Assembly (NCBI RefSeq): GCF_003385115.1
Contig: NZ_QUNI01000005.1
Coordinates: forward strand, 336,563-400,562
DNA from: Flavobacterium aquicola
GTDB taxonomy: Bacteria; Bacteroidota; Bacteroidia; Flavobacteriales; Flavobacteriaceae
Direction: 5' to 3'
Length of the DNA: 64,000 nucleotides
Positions within the stretch are counted from its first letter, which is position 1, and each line of letters begins with the position of its first letter. Under the pieces are notes generated by a model that was not told where the DNA came from, ran no database searches, and was given only the letters and a program-made list of their open reading frames with translations. Shown here in pieces: positions 42,864 to 52,211 of this stretch. The translations under genes were made by a program, and so were the position numbers.

Positions 42864-44225
42864 TTAATCAACCCATTTGTAATAACGGGCTCCGATTAAA
42901 GTAGGGATCTCTGTCTCTATTCTGTCAAGAATCCATTCGTTTTTAGGTTGCTGGATACTTTGTTTTTGTTCCTTTTTGTGCAGTTTTTCATAAGTTTCAA
43001 AATCAATTTCAAAACTTTTTTCCAGCGTTTCAAAAAGTAAAACACTGCTCACTGCCGATTTCCACTCTGGTTGAATCGTTCCTTCAAAAACTTTTGATTT
43101 TGAACCGCTTCCGTAAGCCAGAAAACCGAATTTTTCGTCTGCTATTTCTTTTTTGGAATCATAAAAATGAGCCAAAGTAGAAAGCAGTCCCATGAAAATA
43201 GAACCAGTATAAAGATTTCCAATTAATGAAGAAGCCAGTTCTGCCGGTTGTAATTTTTCAGAAACAAATGTTTTGTAATCATCCGATTTACTGATTTCTT
43301 TCAGTTTATTTTGGTACTCAGAGGCATTTTCTTCGCCTGTAATTACTGCCGTTGAAGCATCTAAAGCATGAATTTCCGAAAGCATTCTTCGTCCTTGAAA
43401 AGCATATGGCAGGTGCATCACGATACTTTTCCAGGAATCATAAACAGTACCTGAAGTATTTTTTAATTTTTTGAAAGAGAAATACGCTTCTCTAGTGCGG
43501 TCCATGTAGCATTGGTTCGAATACTGACCGTCAAAAACAGGCTGGTCTTTGTGTATTTCGATTTCGCTTTCCAGATTATCAAACCAAGAATCGTTGTCTG
43601 CATTTCCTGTAATTTCCTGTTTTGAAATGGTTCTGTACGGTTTAAAGAAATCAAAAACGCCTTTCGTGCTTACGCCCCAGTTATTTTCAAAAGTGATAAT
43701 TCTCGGATTTGAAGAAATCAGCATGGCAACTGCACCAGCGCCCTGTGTGTATTCTCCCGTTGAATTTAGATCGTATTTTGCAAAATCGGAAGCTACAACA
43801 ATTGCTTTTTTGGTTGGATTGAGCTGGACAAAATCAAGGCAGTTTTGCATGGCGTCAACACCGCCAATACAAGCAAAAGTAAAATCGACCACATCGCATT
43901 CAGACAAAGTATTTTCTCCAAACTTCTGTTCGATCAATGAAATTAAGTAGGATCCTATTGGTTTTGAACTGTCAATGCCGCTTTCGGTTCCAACATATAT
44001 TCGGGCAATTTCGTCTAATTTGATATTGTTGTCCAGAATTAGTTTTGTCAAAGCATTGGCACCAAAAACCACAGTGTCCTGATGTGTATCGGGCAATGTC
44101 ATCTTCAATAACCCCAAGCCTTTCTCGAGTTTCTCAGGTTCTATATTTCTAGCTGTGGCTAATGTTTTTATGGGTAAATGCAATTTGGCAACATCAAATG
44201 CAATAGCGTCAATTCCAGTTTTCAT
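42864..44225 (-). CDS. Hydroxymethylglutaryl-CoA synthase family protein
   Basis: The product is 453 residues. It has the HMG-CoA synthase fold motifs: GIDAIAFDVAKLHLP at the start, VGTESGIDSSKP (Glu), the nucleophile Cys in DFTFACIGGVDAMQN and YTQGAGAVAMLI. The His-containing block is VMHLPYAFQGRRM. It would condense acetyl-CoA with acetoacetyl-CoA for the mevalonate route to isoprenoids, which flavobacteria use. No other mevalonate gene lies next to it. Polyketide-type HMG synthases are the alternative, but no such cluster is here. Confidence 0.92.
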   Translation of the reverse strand: MKTGIDAIAFDVAKLHLPIKTLATARNIEPEKLEKGLGLLKMTLPDTHQDTVVFGANALTKLILDNNIKLDEIARIYVGTESGIDSSKPIGSYLISLIEQKFGENTLSECDVVDFTFACIGGVDAMQNCLDFVQLNPTKKAIVVASDFAKYDLNSTGEYTQGAGAVAMLISSNPRIITFENNWGVSTKGVFDFFKPYRTISKQEITGNADNDSWFDNLESEIEIHKDQPVFDGQYSNQCYMDRTREAYFSFKKLKNTSGTVYDSWKSIVMHLPYAFQGRRMLSEIHALDASTAVITGEENASEYQNKLKEISKSDDYKTFVSEKLQPAELASSLIGNLYTGSIFMGLLSTLAHFYDSKKEIADEKFGFLAYGSGSKSKVFEGTIQPEWKSAVSSVLLFETLEKSFEIDFETYEKLHKKEQKQSIQQPKNEWILDRIETEIPTLIGARYYKWVD

Positions 44226-44645
44226 GTGTAAATTTTAAAAGCGGTAAAGTTAAAATTGCTTTAGGGGAATTGCAATATTTTTGGGCTATAAAATGGCAAA
44301 TTATTAATTTTTAGTGAATAACCTGTAAAGTTCCTTTTGCATTATTGGATTATTATTTTTTTTGCAGTTTGATCATAAAATTTAATTGGGACTGTAATTT
44401 TAAGACACCTTTTTATCCTTTATCTTCTAAAATTATATAAATAACTGCATCTACTTATGTAATCGATTGCATTTTGTTATAAAAATACACAAAACTACGT
44501 ATTTATGTAAGTATTCAATACGTATTTTTTACGTACTTTAAAATGATTATAAATTGCGAAGTAAAATTGCATATTTGGTTGTTATTCTTTCCTAATTACC
44601 CTAAATTTGTTCGACTTTTTAAAAAAATATAATATTTATAACATT
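44226..44645. promoter_or_regulatory. Regulatory region before sdhC, with three TACGTA sites
   Basis: TAAATTTG (44602-44609) is a -7 element with GTTG 20 bases upstream (44578-44581), giving a leader of about 30 bases. Farther up, TACGTA occurs at 44496-44501, 44519-44524 and 44530-44535, spaced 23 and 11 bases, i.e. about two and one helical turns. They fit sites for a DNA-binding activator or repressor. Confidence 0.55.
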
Positions 44646-45314
44646 ATGGCAAAATCTGCAATATTGAAGTCGTCAATAGCTAAAAAAGTGGCTATGGCGC
44701 TTTCAGGACTTTTTTTGATTTCGTTTCTATCGCTTCACTTCTTTATTAATTTCGTATCCGTTTTTAGTGAGAGTTCTTTTAATGCGATGTCACATTTCAT
44801 GGGTTACAACCCGTTAATTCAATTTGTTATGCAGCCTATTTTGGTTGCAGGTGTAGTTTTTCACTTCGTTATGGGATTCGTTCTGGAATTGAAAAACAGA
44901 AGTGCTAGACCAGTCGCTTACGTAAAGTATGACGGTGCAGCAAATGCTTCATGGGCTTCTAGAAATATGATTATTTCAGGTTTGGTTGTATTAGCATTCT
45001 TAGGATTACACATGTATGATTTCTGGTTTCATGAAATAGTTTATAAATATGTAGAAGGAAATGCTATTGAAGAAACAAGATATTACGGTGAATTAGTAAC
45101 TAAATTTGAAAGTCCGGTTCGTACAGGATTGTATGTTGTTGCCTTTGTTTTATTGGCTTTGCACCTTTGGCATGGTTTCACTTCCTCACTGCAATCTGTA
45201 GGATTTGATAATAAAATTGGGAAGTCATTGCATAAAATCTGCTATGCATTTGCAATTATAGTTCCATTTGGATTTATTTTCATTGCATTATTTCATCATT
45301 TTTTTAATAATTAA
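44646..45314 (+). CDS. sdhC: Succinate dehydrogenase cytochrome b subunit
   Basis: The product is 222 residues from ATG 44646 ([21 protein letters not shown]). It has five membrane segments, and His residues for diheme b binding ([46 protein letters not shown]). It is the single-subunit anchor type (type B, as in fumarate reductases of epsilonproteobacteria), so no SdhD is expected. It anchors SdhAB to the inner membrane and passes electrons to menaquinone. First gene of sdhCAB. Confidence 0.94.
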   Translation: MAKSAILKSSIAKKVAMALSGLFLISFLSLHFFINFVSVFSESSFNAMSHFMGYNPLIQFVMQPILVAGVVFHFVMGFVLELKNRSARPVAYVKYDGAANASWASRNMIISGLVVLAFLGLHMYDFWFHEIVYKYVEGNAIEETRYYGELVTKFESPVRTGLYVVAFVLLALHLWHGFTSSLQSVGFDNKIGKSLHKICYAFAIIVPFGFIFIALFHHFFNN

Positions 45315-45415
45315 TATCAATCTATAATGAAATGAGCATTATTGTATTTTGTTCAATAAAACAAAATGTAATATGCGAATTACATATGACCGATAAAAAA
45401 AATACATATCAACAT

Positions 45416-47425
45416 ATGAAACTAGATTCTAAAATACCAGAAGGTCACATTTCACAAAAATGGACTGATTATAAAGACCACTTAAGGTTAGTTGCTCCAA
45501 ATAACCGACCAAAAATAGATATTATCGTAGTAGGGACTGGATTAGCAGGAGCTTCGGCAGCTGCATCTTTTGCCGAAATGGGTTATAATGTAAAAGCATT
45601 TTGTTACCAGGATTCTCCACGTCGTGCGCACTCTATCGCAGCACAAGGAGGTATCAATGCTGCAAAAAATTACCAAAATGATGGTGATAGTACTTTCCGT
45701 TTGTTTTATGATACAATCAAAGGGGGAGATTACAGAGCACGTGAAGCAAACGTTCACCGTTTAGCTGAAGTTTCTGGAAATATCATCGACCAATGTGTGG
45801 CTCAGGGTGTTCCTTTCGCTCGTGACTATGGCGGGATGCTGGACAACCGTTCTTTTGGAGGTACACAAGTACAGCGTACTTTTTATGCCGCTGGACAAAC
45901 AGGACAGCAATTATTATTAGGAGCTTATTCTTCTTTATCAAGACAAATCGGTTTAGGAAAAATCGATATGTACAACCGTCACGAAATGCTGGAATTGGTA
46001 AAAGTGAATGGAAAAGCTCGTGGAATCATTGCCCGTAACTTGATTACCGGTGAAATCGAAAGACATTCTGCTCACGCTGTAATTATTGCAACTGGAGGAT
46101 ACGGAAACGTTTATTTCTTGTCTACCAATGCAATGGGATCGAATGTAACTGCAGGCTGGAAAATCCACAAACAAGGAGCTTTGTTCGCAAATCCTTGTTA
46201 CGTACAAATTCACCCAACTTGTATCCCAGTTCACGGAACGAATCAGTCTAAATTGACATTGATGTCTGAGTCGTTAAGAAACTCCGGACGTATTTGGGTT
46301 CCAAAGAAAAAAGAAGATGCTGAAGCGATTCGTGCAGGTAAATTGAAACCGACACAAATTGCTGAAGAAGATAGAGATTACTATTTAGAAAGAAAATATC
46401 CAGCATTTGGTAACTTAGTTCCTCGTGACGTTGCTTCAAGAGCAGGAAAAGAGGTTTGTGACGCAGGTCACGGAATTGAAGCTAACGATACTAACGAAGG
46501 TGTTTACTTGGATTTCGCTACAGAGGTTCAAAATAAAGGTAGGCAAACAGCTTACGCAAAAGGAAATCACAATCCTACTCAAGAAGAGATTCTTACTTTA
46601 GGAAAAAAATGGTTAGAGGAGAAATATGGTAACTTGTTTACTATGTACCAAAAAATCACTGATGAGAATCCTTATGAAACTCCAATGAAAATTTACCCTG
46701 CCGTTCACTATACAATGGGTGGTGTTTGGGTTGATTATAATTTACAGTCTACTATTCCAGGTTGTTTCGTTGCAGGAGAAGCTAACTTCTCTGACCACGG
46801 AGCGAACCGTTTGGGAGCTTCGGCTTTGATGCAGGGATTGGCTGATGGGTATTTCGTATTGCCTTACACTGTTTCTGATTATTTGGCTGATGATATCCGT
46901 ACTGGAAAAATCTCTACAGATTTGCCAGAATTCGTTGAAGCTGAGAAAAATGTAAAAGATCAAATCAATAAATTCTTAGCTAATAATGGAACTAAATCAG
47001 TGGATCATTTCCACAAACGTTTAGGAAACATTATGTGGAATAAAGTTGGAATGGGTCGTAATGAAAAAGGTTTAACAGAAGCTATTGAAGAAATTGCAGC
47101 TTTGAAAGAAGAATTCTTCAAAGATGTTTATGTTCCAGGAAGTTCTGATGAGTTGAATCCTGAATTAGAAAAAGCGCTTCGTGTTGCCGATTTCATCGAA
47201 TTAGGACAATTAATGGCTATGGATGCTTTACAGCGTAAAGAATCTTGCGGGGGTCACTTCCGTGAAGAATATCAGGATGCTGAAGGAGAAACACTTCGTG
47301 ATGACGAAAACTTCAAATTTGTTGGAGCATGGGAATACAAAGGCTACAATATCAAAAATGAAGAGCTTCACAAAGAAGAATTGAAATACGAGTTTATTAA
47401 AATAGCCGCAAGAAACTACAAATAA
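45416..47425 (+). CDS. sdhA: Succinate dehydrogenase flavoprotein subunit
   Basis: The product is 669 residues from ATG 45416 ([10 protein letters not shown]), the start that fits Bacteroidota SdhA; upstream in-frame starts exist at 45332 and 45386. The FAD-binding motif [17 protein letters not shown] is near residue 40. [17 protein letters not shown] contains the His that carries covalent [15 protein letters not shown] and [17 protein letters not shown] belong to the substrate and flavin site. It oxidises succinate to fumarate. It is 7 bases before sdhB. Confidence 0.95.
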   Translation: MKLDSKIPEGHISQKWTDYKDHLRLVAPNNRPKIDIIVVGTGLAGASAAASFAEMGYNVKAFCYQDSPRRAHSIAAQGGINAAKNYQNDGDSTFRLFYDTIKGGDYRAREANVHRLAEVSGNIIDQCVAQGVPFARDYGGMLDNRSFGGTQVQRTFYAAGQTGQQLLLGAYSSLSRQIGLGKIDMYNRHEMLELVKVNGKARGIIARNLITGEIERHSAHAVIIATGGYGNVYFLSTNAMGSNVTAGWKIHKQGALFANPCYVQIHPTCIPVHGTNQSKLTLMSESLRNSGRIWVPKKKEDAEAIRAGKLKPTQIAEEDRDYYLERKYPAFGNLVPRDVASRAGKEVCDAGHGIEANDTNEGVYLDFATEVQNKGRQTAYAKGNHNPTQEEILTLGKKWLEEKYGNLFTMYQKITDENPYETPMKIYPAVHYTMGGVWVDYNLQSTIPGCFVAGEANFSDHGANRLGASALMQGLADGYFVLPYTVSDYLADDIRTGKISTDLPEFVEAEKNVKDQINKFLANNGTKSVDHFHKRLGNIMWNKVGMGRNEKGLTEAIEEIAALKEEFFKDVYVPGSSDELNPELEKALRVADFIELGQLMAMDALQRKESCGGHFREEYQDAEGETLRDDENFKFVGAWEYKGYNIKNEELHKEELKYEFIKIAARNYK

Positions 47426-47432
47426 AAAGATC

Positions 47433-48194
47433 ATGAGCGCAGCAAAAAACATAAATATAACCCTTCAGATTTGGCGTCAGAAAAACTCCAAAGAGAAAGG
47501 AAAAATGGAATCATACAAATTAAATGATGTTTCTACGGCAAGTTCGTTTTTGGAAATGTTAGACCAATTAAATGAGCAGTTAGTAAACGAAAGAAAAGAA
47601 CCAGTAGCATTTGACCACGACTGTCGTGAAGGAATCTGCGGTATGTGTTCTTTGTATATCAACGGACGTGCACACGGACCAGATACAGGAATTACTACTT
47701 GTCAGTTACACATGAGAATGTTCAATGACGGTGATACTATCGTTATCGAGCCATGGCGTTCGGCAGCTTTCCCAGTAATTAAGGATTTGATTGTTGATAG
47801 AACTTCTTTCGACAGAATCCAGCAAGCTGGAGGTTTCGTTTCTGTAAATACTTCTGGAAATACTATCGATGCAAATGCAACTCCAGTTCCTAAAGACGAT
47901 GCTGATAAAGCTTTTGAAGCAGCAGCATGTATCGGTTGTGGTGCTTGTGTAGCTACTTGTAAAAATGGTTCAGCAATGTTGTTCGTTGGAGCAAAAGTTT
48001 CTCAATATGCTTTGTTACCACAAGGTAGAGTAGAGGCTACAGCGCGTGTATTAAACATGGTTCGTCAAATGGACGAAGAAGGTTTTGGTAACTGTACCAA
48101 TACTGGAGCTTGTGAGGTAGAATGTCCTAAAGGAATTTCTTTGGAAAACATCGCCCGTATGAACAGAGAATATCTTTCAGCAAGTTTGAAATAA
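47433..48194 (+). CDS. sdhB: Succinate dehydrogenase iron-sulfur subunit
   Basis: The product is 253 residues. The [2Fe-2S] site is in [20 protein letters not shown] followed by CQLHM. [4Fe-4S] and [3Fe-4S] sites are in [15 protein letters not shown] and [15 protein letters not shown]. It carries electrons from the SdhA flavin to the SdhC hemes. Last gene of the operon, followed by a terminator. Confidence 0.95.
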   Translation: MSAAKNINITLQIWRQKNSKEKGKMESYKLNDVSTASSFLEMLDQLNEQLVNERKEPVAFDHDCREGICGMCSLYINGRAHGPDTGITTCQLHMRMFNDGDTIVIEPWRSAAFPVIKDLIVDRTSFDRIQQAGGFVSVNTSGNTIDANATPVPKDDADKAFEAAACIGCGACVATCKNGSAMLFVGAKVSQYALLPQGRVEATARVLNMVRQMDEEGFGNCTNTGACEVECPKGISLENIARMNREYLSASLK

Positions 48195-48227
48195 TAGTTT
48201 TTTAGGCATTAGCCAAAATACAAAAGC

Positions 48228-48262
48228 AAAAAACGCATTCATTAATTGGATGCGTTTTTTTG
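48228..48262 (+). terminator. Terminator of sdhCAB
   Basis: AAAAAACGCAT and ATGCGTTTTTT form an 11-bp stem extended by two further pairs, loop ATTAATT, then T residues. Confidence 0.9.
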
Positions 48263-48310
48263 TTTTAAATCATTCTCAATTGAGATTTAAAATTTTAGTA
48301 AATTTATCAA

Positions 48311-49075
48311 ATGAAAATCGCACTTATCCAATCATCCTTATTCTGGGAAAATCCAGCCGCAAACCGAAATCATTTTGAAGAAAAAATCAGCTGTCTTGAG
48401 GAAGATGTCGATTTAATTGTGCTTCCAGAAATGTTTACGTCAGGATTTACAATGAAACCTAAACATATTGCCGAAACTATGCAGGGCGAAACGGTTTTGT
48501 GGTTACAGTCTTTGGCGAAAGCCAAAAAAAGTGCCATTACAGGAAGTTTAGTTATTAAAGAAAATGATAATTTCTACAACCGATTGGTTTTTGTTTTTCC
48601 TTCAGGTGAAATACAGTTTTATGACAAAAAACATTTGTTTACGCTGGCGGGAGAGGATGAAGTGTATACTGCAGGAAATATTAAATTGATTATAGAGTAT
48701 AAAGGCTGGAAAATTTGTCCACTGATTTGTTATGATCTGCGTTTTCCAGTTTTTTCCCGAAATGTCGAAGAATATGATCTCCTGATTTATACTGCTAATT
48801 GGCCTAGAATAAGAATAAATGCTTGGGATACTTTACTAAAAGCACGTGCCATTGAAAACATGAGTTATACTATTGGAGTTAACAGAGTAGGCCAAGATGA
48901 TAATAAATTGGAATATAATGGACATTCCCAAGTGATTAATTTCTTGGGAGATTACATTTTGGAACCCATTGAGACTAAAGGCACTTACATTGTTGAATTG
49001 AATAAAACAGAATTGCTTTTAGCCAGAAAAAAATTTAATTTTTTAAATGATCAAGATTCCTTTGTTTTAGAATGA
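48311..49075 (+). CDS. Nitrilase-superfamily amidohydrolase, omega-amidase-like
   Basis: The product is 254 residues. The C-N hydrolase triad is present: Glu in VLPEMFTSGFTM, Lys in YDKKHLFTLAGE and Cys in CPLICYDLRFPVF. The MFTSGFTM and YDLRFPVFSRN blocks are those of the omega-amidase (YafV/Nit2-like) branch. That branch hydrolyses alpha-ketoglutaramate or alpha-ketosuccinamate, by-products of glutamine and asparagine transaminases. The 3' end overlaps the convergent gene by 9 bases. Confidence 0.9.
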   Translation: MKIALIQSSLFWENPAANRNHFEEKISCLEEDVDLIVLPEMFTSGFTMKPKHIAETMQGETVLWLQSLAKAKKSAITGSLVIKENDNFYNRLVFVFPSGEIQFYDKKHLFTLAGEDEVYTAGNIKLIIEYKGWKICPLICYDLRFPVFSRNVEEYDLLIYTANWPRIRINAWDTLLKARAIENMSYTIGVNRVGQDDNKLEYNGHSQVINFLGDYILEPIETKGTYIVELNKTELLLARKKFNFLNDQDSFVLE

Positions 49076-50746
49076 GCTCTTTTTGGCTTTCTCTTTTTCT
49101 TTCGGTTTTTTCTTTTTAGGTTCGGGAGAGTAAGGAATGCTTAAGTCAAAGCTTTCGATATAATCAAAATTAGCATGGACATCTCTGTCTTCGGAACGAT
49201 AAATAACTTCTTCAGCCTGTCTTTTTTCTAAATAATTTCCCGAATCCCACTCTTTGTTTTTATTATCATCATAAATGGCTCGAAAGCTGTATATGCCTGG
49301 TTCGAGCAAATTAAATTCGATCTCTGTTTTCGATTCAGTATATTCGTTTGCTTTAACAATATCTCCTTTTTCATTGGTCAATTCGATGATAACCGGAAAA
49401 CGATTTACATTTTTTAGCGAGAGAATAATATTTCCATAATCGGTATAATTTCGGGTAGTAGTTTTAAATGATAAAGTGTCATTGGTCTTCTCTAAAAAAT
49501 CAACAACCGAACCTGGCAGCATCTTGAAATTATATTTTTGAGCTTCATCGATTTTGAAATCAATATATAATTGCTGGGTAAACTCGTCATAAGCAGTGGT
49601 AAACGGCACAGCAACCGAATCTTTGTTGATAAGCGACATTTTTGTTTTGTCGAAACTCACTAATGGAACACTTGATTCTAATGTAAATCGATCCCTAAAA
49701 TTTAATGATCCAGCTTGAATAGCTTTAATGCTCAAGGTATCATTTTTTTGTTTTTTAATTCTAAAAGTATAATCTTTTGCATATTTGTCTTTTTCGATAT
49801 GCATCGAAAGCGAATCAGCTTTCAGGGGTTTATACCAAACCTGCAAAGAGTCTTTTTTGTCAACTCTAGTAATTATAGTGGGGATTATTTCATCATTGTT
49901 TTTCAAAGTAAGCTTTGGTAATTCGCCTTTGCTTCTAGGGTTTCCTTCATAACCAACAATTAACCTGTTTCCTGATGCTTGACTTGGTTTATTGGCTTTA
50001 AAAGGAAGCACTTCTTTAAATAATTCCAATTCAAAAACAGTATCATTAGGTATTGTTAAAACCTGTTTGTTAAAGCCTATAAGATCGGATTTTGGATTGT
50101 ATTTATTGTTTTTGTTATTATCTTTCATAGCAACAAGATAATAGTTACCCGCTTTTAAATTCTCCAATCGAAACGTTTTCAAACTATCCAATGTGTTAGT
50201 AATGTATCGCGGATTTTCTTTGTAAATCGTGGAATCATTAAATTTTTCATTTGCTTCATAAAGCATAATCGAAACAAAGGAAGCTGCTTCTTTCTCATGA
50301 GCATCTTTTACTCTTCCGCCAAGCGCTAATGAATCAATATAATCTCCAGTCGAAAACACATATTTAAATTGATTGTACGGATTACCCTCATTGTTGTCGG
50401 CAATGCTTTGGCCAAAATTTAGACTATAGGTAGTATTGGGAGTTAAAGTATCGTTTATAGTAATCGTCAATATTTTCGTCGCTGTTGTCGGAAGAACCAG
50501 TAATTCATTCTTCATTGGAGGCGAAACGATCAATTGTTTATTTAAATCTTTGAGCTTAACATTTTCATCAAAAGTAAGCTTGATTTTTTTTCCAGTAAAC
50601 TTAATAGAATAATTCTCGGGATAACTGGATTTTAAAGTTGGCGCAATAGAATCTTTCAAACCGCCGGTAATAGAGCCTCTTTTGGCACAGCTCATAAAAA
50701 AAATCAGAAGAAGAAAAGGAATATATTTAAAAAGTCTTTTGAACAT
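49067..50746 (-). CDS. Ig-like domain lipoprotein
   Basis: The product is 559 residues. A lipoprotein signal (LLLIFFMSCAKRGSITGG, lipid Cys near residue 20) places it in the outer or inner membrane. Residues about 30-125 look like a Big_5-type Ig-like domain (PTLKSSYPENYSIKFTGKKIKLTFDENVKL ends and TTYSLNFGQSIADNNEGN). Further beta-rich domains follow, and a Lys/Glu-rich tail. Such lipoproteins are common in flavobacteria; the function is unknown. Confidence 0.85.
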   Translation of the reverse strand: MFKRLFKYIPFLLLIFFMSCAKRGSITGGLKDSIAPTLKSSYPENYSIKFTGKKIKLTFDENVKLKDLNKQLIVSPPMKNELLVLPTTATKILTITINDTLTPNTTYSLNFGQSIADNNEGNPYNQFKYVFSTGDYIDSLALGGRVKDAHEKEAASFVSIMLYEANEKFNDSTIYKENPRYITNTLDSLKTFRLENLKAGNYYLVAMKDNNKNNKYNPKSDLIGFNKQVLTIPNDTVFELELFKEVLPFKANKPSQASGNRLIVGYEGNPRSKGELPKLTLKNNDEIIPTIITRVDKKDSLQVWYKPLKADSLSMHIEKDKYAKDYTFRIKKQKNDTLSIKAIQAGSLNFRDRFTLESSVPLVSFDKTKMSLINKDSVAVPFTTAYDEFTQQLYIDFKIDEAQKYNFKMLPGSVVDFLEKTNDTLSFKTTTRNYTDYGNIILSLKNVNRFPVIIELTNEKGDIVKANEYTESKTEIEFNLLEPGIYSFRAIYDDNKNKEWDSGNYLEKRQAEEVIYRSEDRDVHANFDYIESFDLSIPYSPEPKKKKPKEKEKAKKSSF

Positions 50747-50813
50747 AATCAGCTAAAATTTGATTCTACAAAATAACAATTATATTTACTGTAATCGAAA
50801 TATTTTGCAAATT

Positions 50814-50905
50814 ATTAGGAGCTGTTTCCTGCTGTCCGCTGTATCTTTTTATAAAGCAAAGAAAAATTGCTTTATAAAAAGGATGTCGCTTCCATCAGGG
50901 CTATG
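50814..50905 (-). repeat. Dispersed palindromic repeat, second family
   Basis: Read on the minus strand: ATAGCCCTGATGGAAGCGAC, then a perfect 15-bp hairpin (50845-50859 with 50867-50881, loop of 7), then ATACAGCGGACAGCAGGAAAC and AGCTCC. The flanks resemble those of the 40144 repeat (AGCCC-GAT-GAAG at one end and AGCGG at the other) with a different stem. Confidence 0.75.
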
Positions 50906-50959
50906 GACTTATAGTGACTGAAACCCGCTTTTTAATGACTGTTTCTCGTGTGAATTCAT

Positions 50960-50967
50960 TAAATTTG
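50960..50967 (+). promoter_or_regulatory. -7 element for queD
   Basis: TAAATTTG fits TANNTTTG, 19 bases before ATG 50987. Confidence 0.6.
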
Positions 50968-50986
50968 CACCCAAAATAAATCTCCA

Positions 50987-51439
50987 ATGAGCAATATCAG
51001 AATCACCAAACAGTTTAATTTTGAAACAGGCCACGCTTTATATGGTTATGACGGAAAGTGTAAAAATGTACATGGTCATAGTTATAAATTATCTGTTACA
51101 GTAATTGGAAAACCAATTACTGATCGCAATAACGTAAAGTTTGGTATGGTCATTGATTTTTCGGATTTAAAGAAAATTGTAAAAGAAGAGATAGTTGATC
51201 AATTCGATCATGCTACCGTTTTCAACGAAACTACTCCACATATTGAATTAGCAAAGGAGCTGAAATCTCGTGATCATCACGTAATTTTGGTAAATTACCA
51301 GCCAACAAGCGAAAATATGGTAGTCGATTTTTCTCAAAGAATCATCCGCAGATTACCTGAAAATATTAAACTCTTTTCTTTAAAATTACAAGAAACTGAA
51401 TCTTCATTTGCCGAATGGTTTGCAAGTGATAATCAATAA
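50987..51439 (+). CDS. queD: 6-carboxytetrahydropterin synthase
   Basis: The product is 150 residues of the PTPS/QueD family. The zinc ligands are His16 in FETGHALYG and His29/His31 in CKNVHGHSY, with the catalytic Cys25 four residues before. DFSDLKK, DHATVFNETTP and PTSENMVVDF are the other family blocks. It makes 6-carboxy-5,6,7,8-tetrahydropterin from dihydroneopterin triphosphate, for queuosine. It precedes lpxH by 13 bases on the same strand, so the two are likely cotranscribed. Confidence 0.92.
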   Translation: MSNIRITKQFNFETGHALYGYDGKCKNVHGHSYKLSVTVIGKPITDRNNVKFGMVIDFSDLKKIVKEEIVDQFDHATVFNETTPHIELAKELKSRDHHVILVNYQPTSENMVVDFSQRIIRRLPENIKLFSLKLQETESSFAEWFASDNQ

Positions 51440-51452
51440 TCTATAACGATTC

Positions 51453-52211
51453 ATGCAGTTATCAAATAATAAAAAAATCTATTTTGCTTCCGATCAGCAT
51501 TTTGGTGCGCCAACTCCAGAGTTGAGTTTTCCAAGAGAACAAAAATTCGTTGCCTGGCTTGACGAAGTTAAAAAAGATGCGGAAGCTATTTTTTTACTTG
51601 GTGATTTATTTGATTTTTGGTTCGAATATAAAACCGTTGTTCCCAAAGGATTTGTCCGCATTTTAGGCAAACTGGCCGAAATCCGCGACAGCGGAATTCC
51701 AATTTATTTCTTTGTAGGAAACCATGATTTATGGATGGCTGATTATTTTGAAACTGAGCTGAATATTCCTGTTTACCACGACAATAAAGAATTTACTTTT
51801 AACAATAAAACCTTTTTGATTGGTCATGGCGACGGGAAAGGTCCTGGTGACAAAGGGTACAAACGAATGAAAAAGGTATTTACCAATCCATTTTCAAAAT
51901 GGCTGTACCGCTGGCTACATCCAGATATTGGAGTAAAATTAGCACAGTATCTTTCGGTTAAAAATAAATTAATTTCAGGTTCCGAAGATGTGAAATTTCT
52001 AGGAGATGAAAATGAGTGGCTTATTCTTTATGCTAAAAGAAAGCTGGAGACGAAACACTATAGTTATTTTGTTTTCGGACATCGCCATTTACCAATGATA
52101 AAATCAGTAGGAGAAAATTCAGAATATGTCAATCTCGGCGATTGGATTAGTTATTTTACCTATGGCGTTTTTGACGGAGACACATTTGAGATCAAAAAGT
52201 TTGAAAAATAA
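51453..52211 (+). CDS. lpxH: UDP-2,3-diacylglucosamine diphosphatase
   Basis: The product is 252 residues, a calcineurin-like phosphoesterase. Metal-binding motifs are SDQHFG, LGDLFDFWFEYK, GNHDLWM, GHGDGKGPGD and FGHRHLP in the expected order. The FDFWFEYKTVVPKG form and the length match LpxH of Bacteroidota. It releases UMP to give lipid X in lipid A synthesis at the inner face of the membrane. Its stop codon abuts the convergent cytochrome gene with no gap. Confidence 0.9.
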   Translation: MQLSNNKKIYFASDQHFGAPTPELSFPREQKFVAWLDEVKKDAEAIFLLGDLFDFWFEYKTVVPKGFVRILGKLAEIRDSGIPIYFFVGNHDLWMADYFETELNIPVYHDNKEFTFNNKTFLIGHGDGKGPGDKGYKRMKKVFTNPFSKWLYRWLHPDIGVKLAQYLSVKNKLISGSEDVKFLGDENEWLILYAKRKLETKHYSYFVFGHRHLPMIKSVGENSEYVNLGDWISYFTYGVFDGDTFEIKKFEK

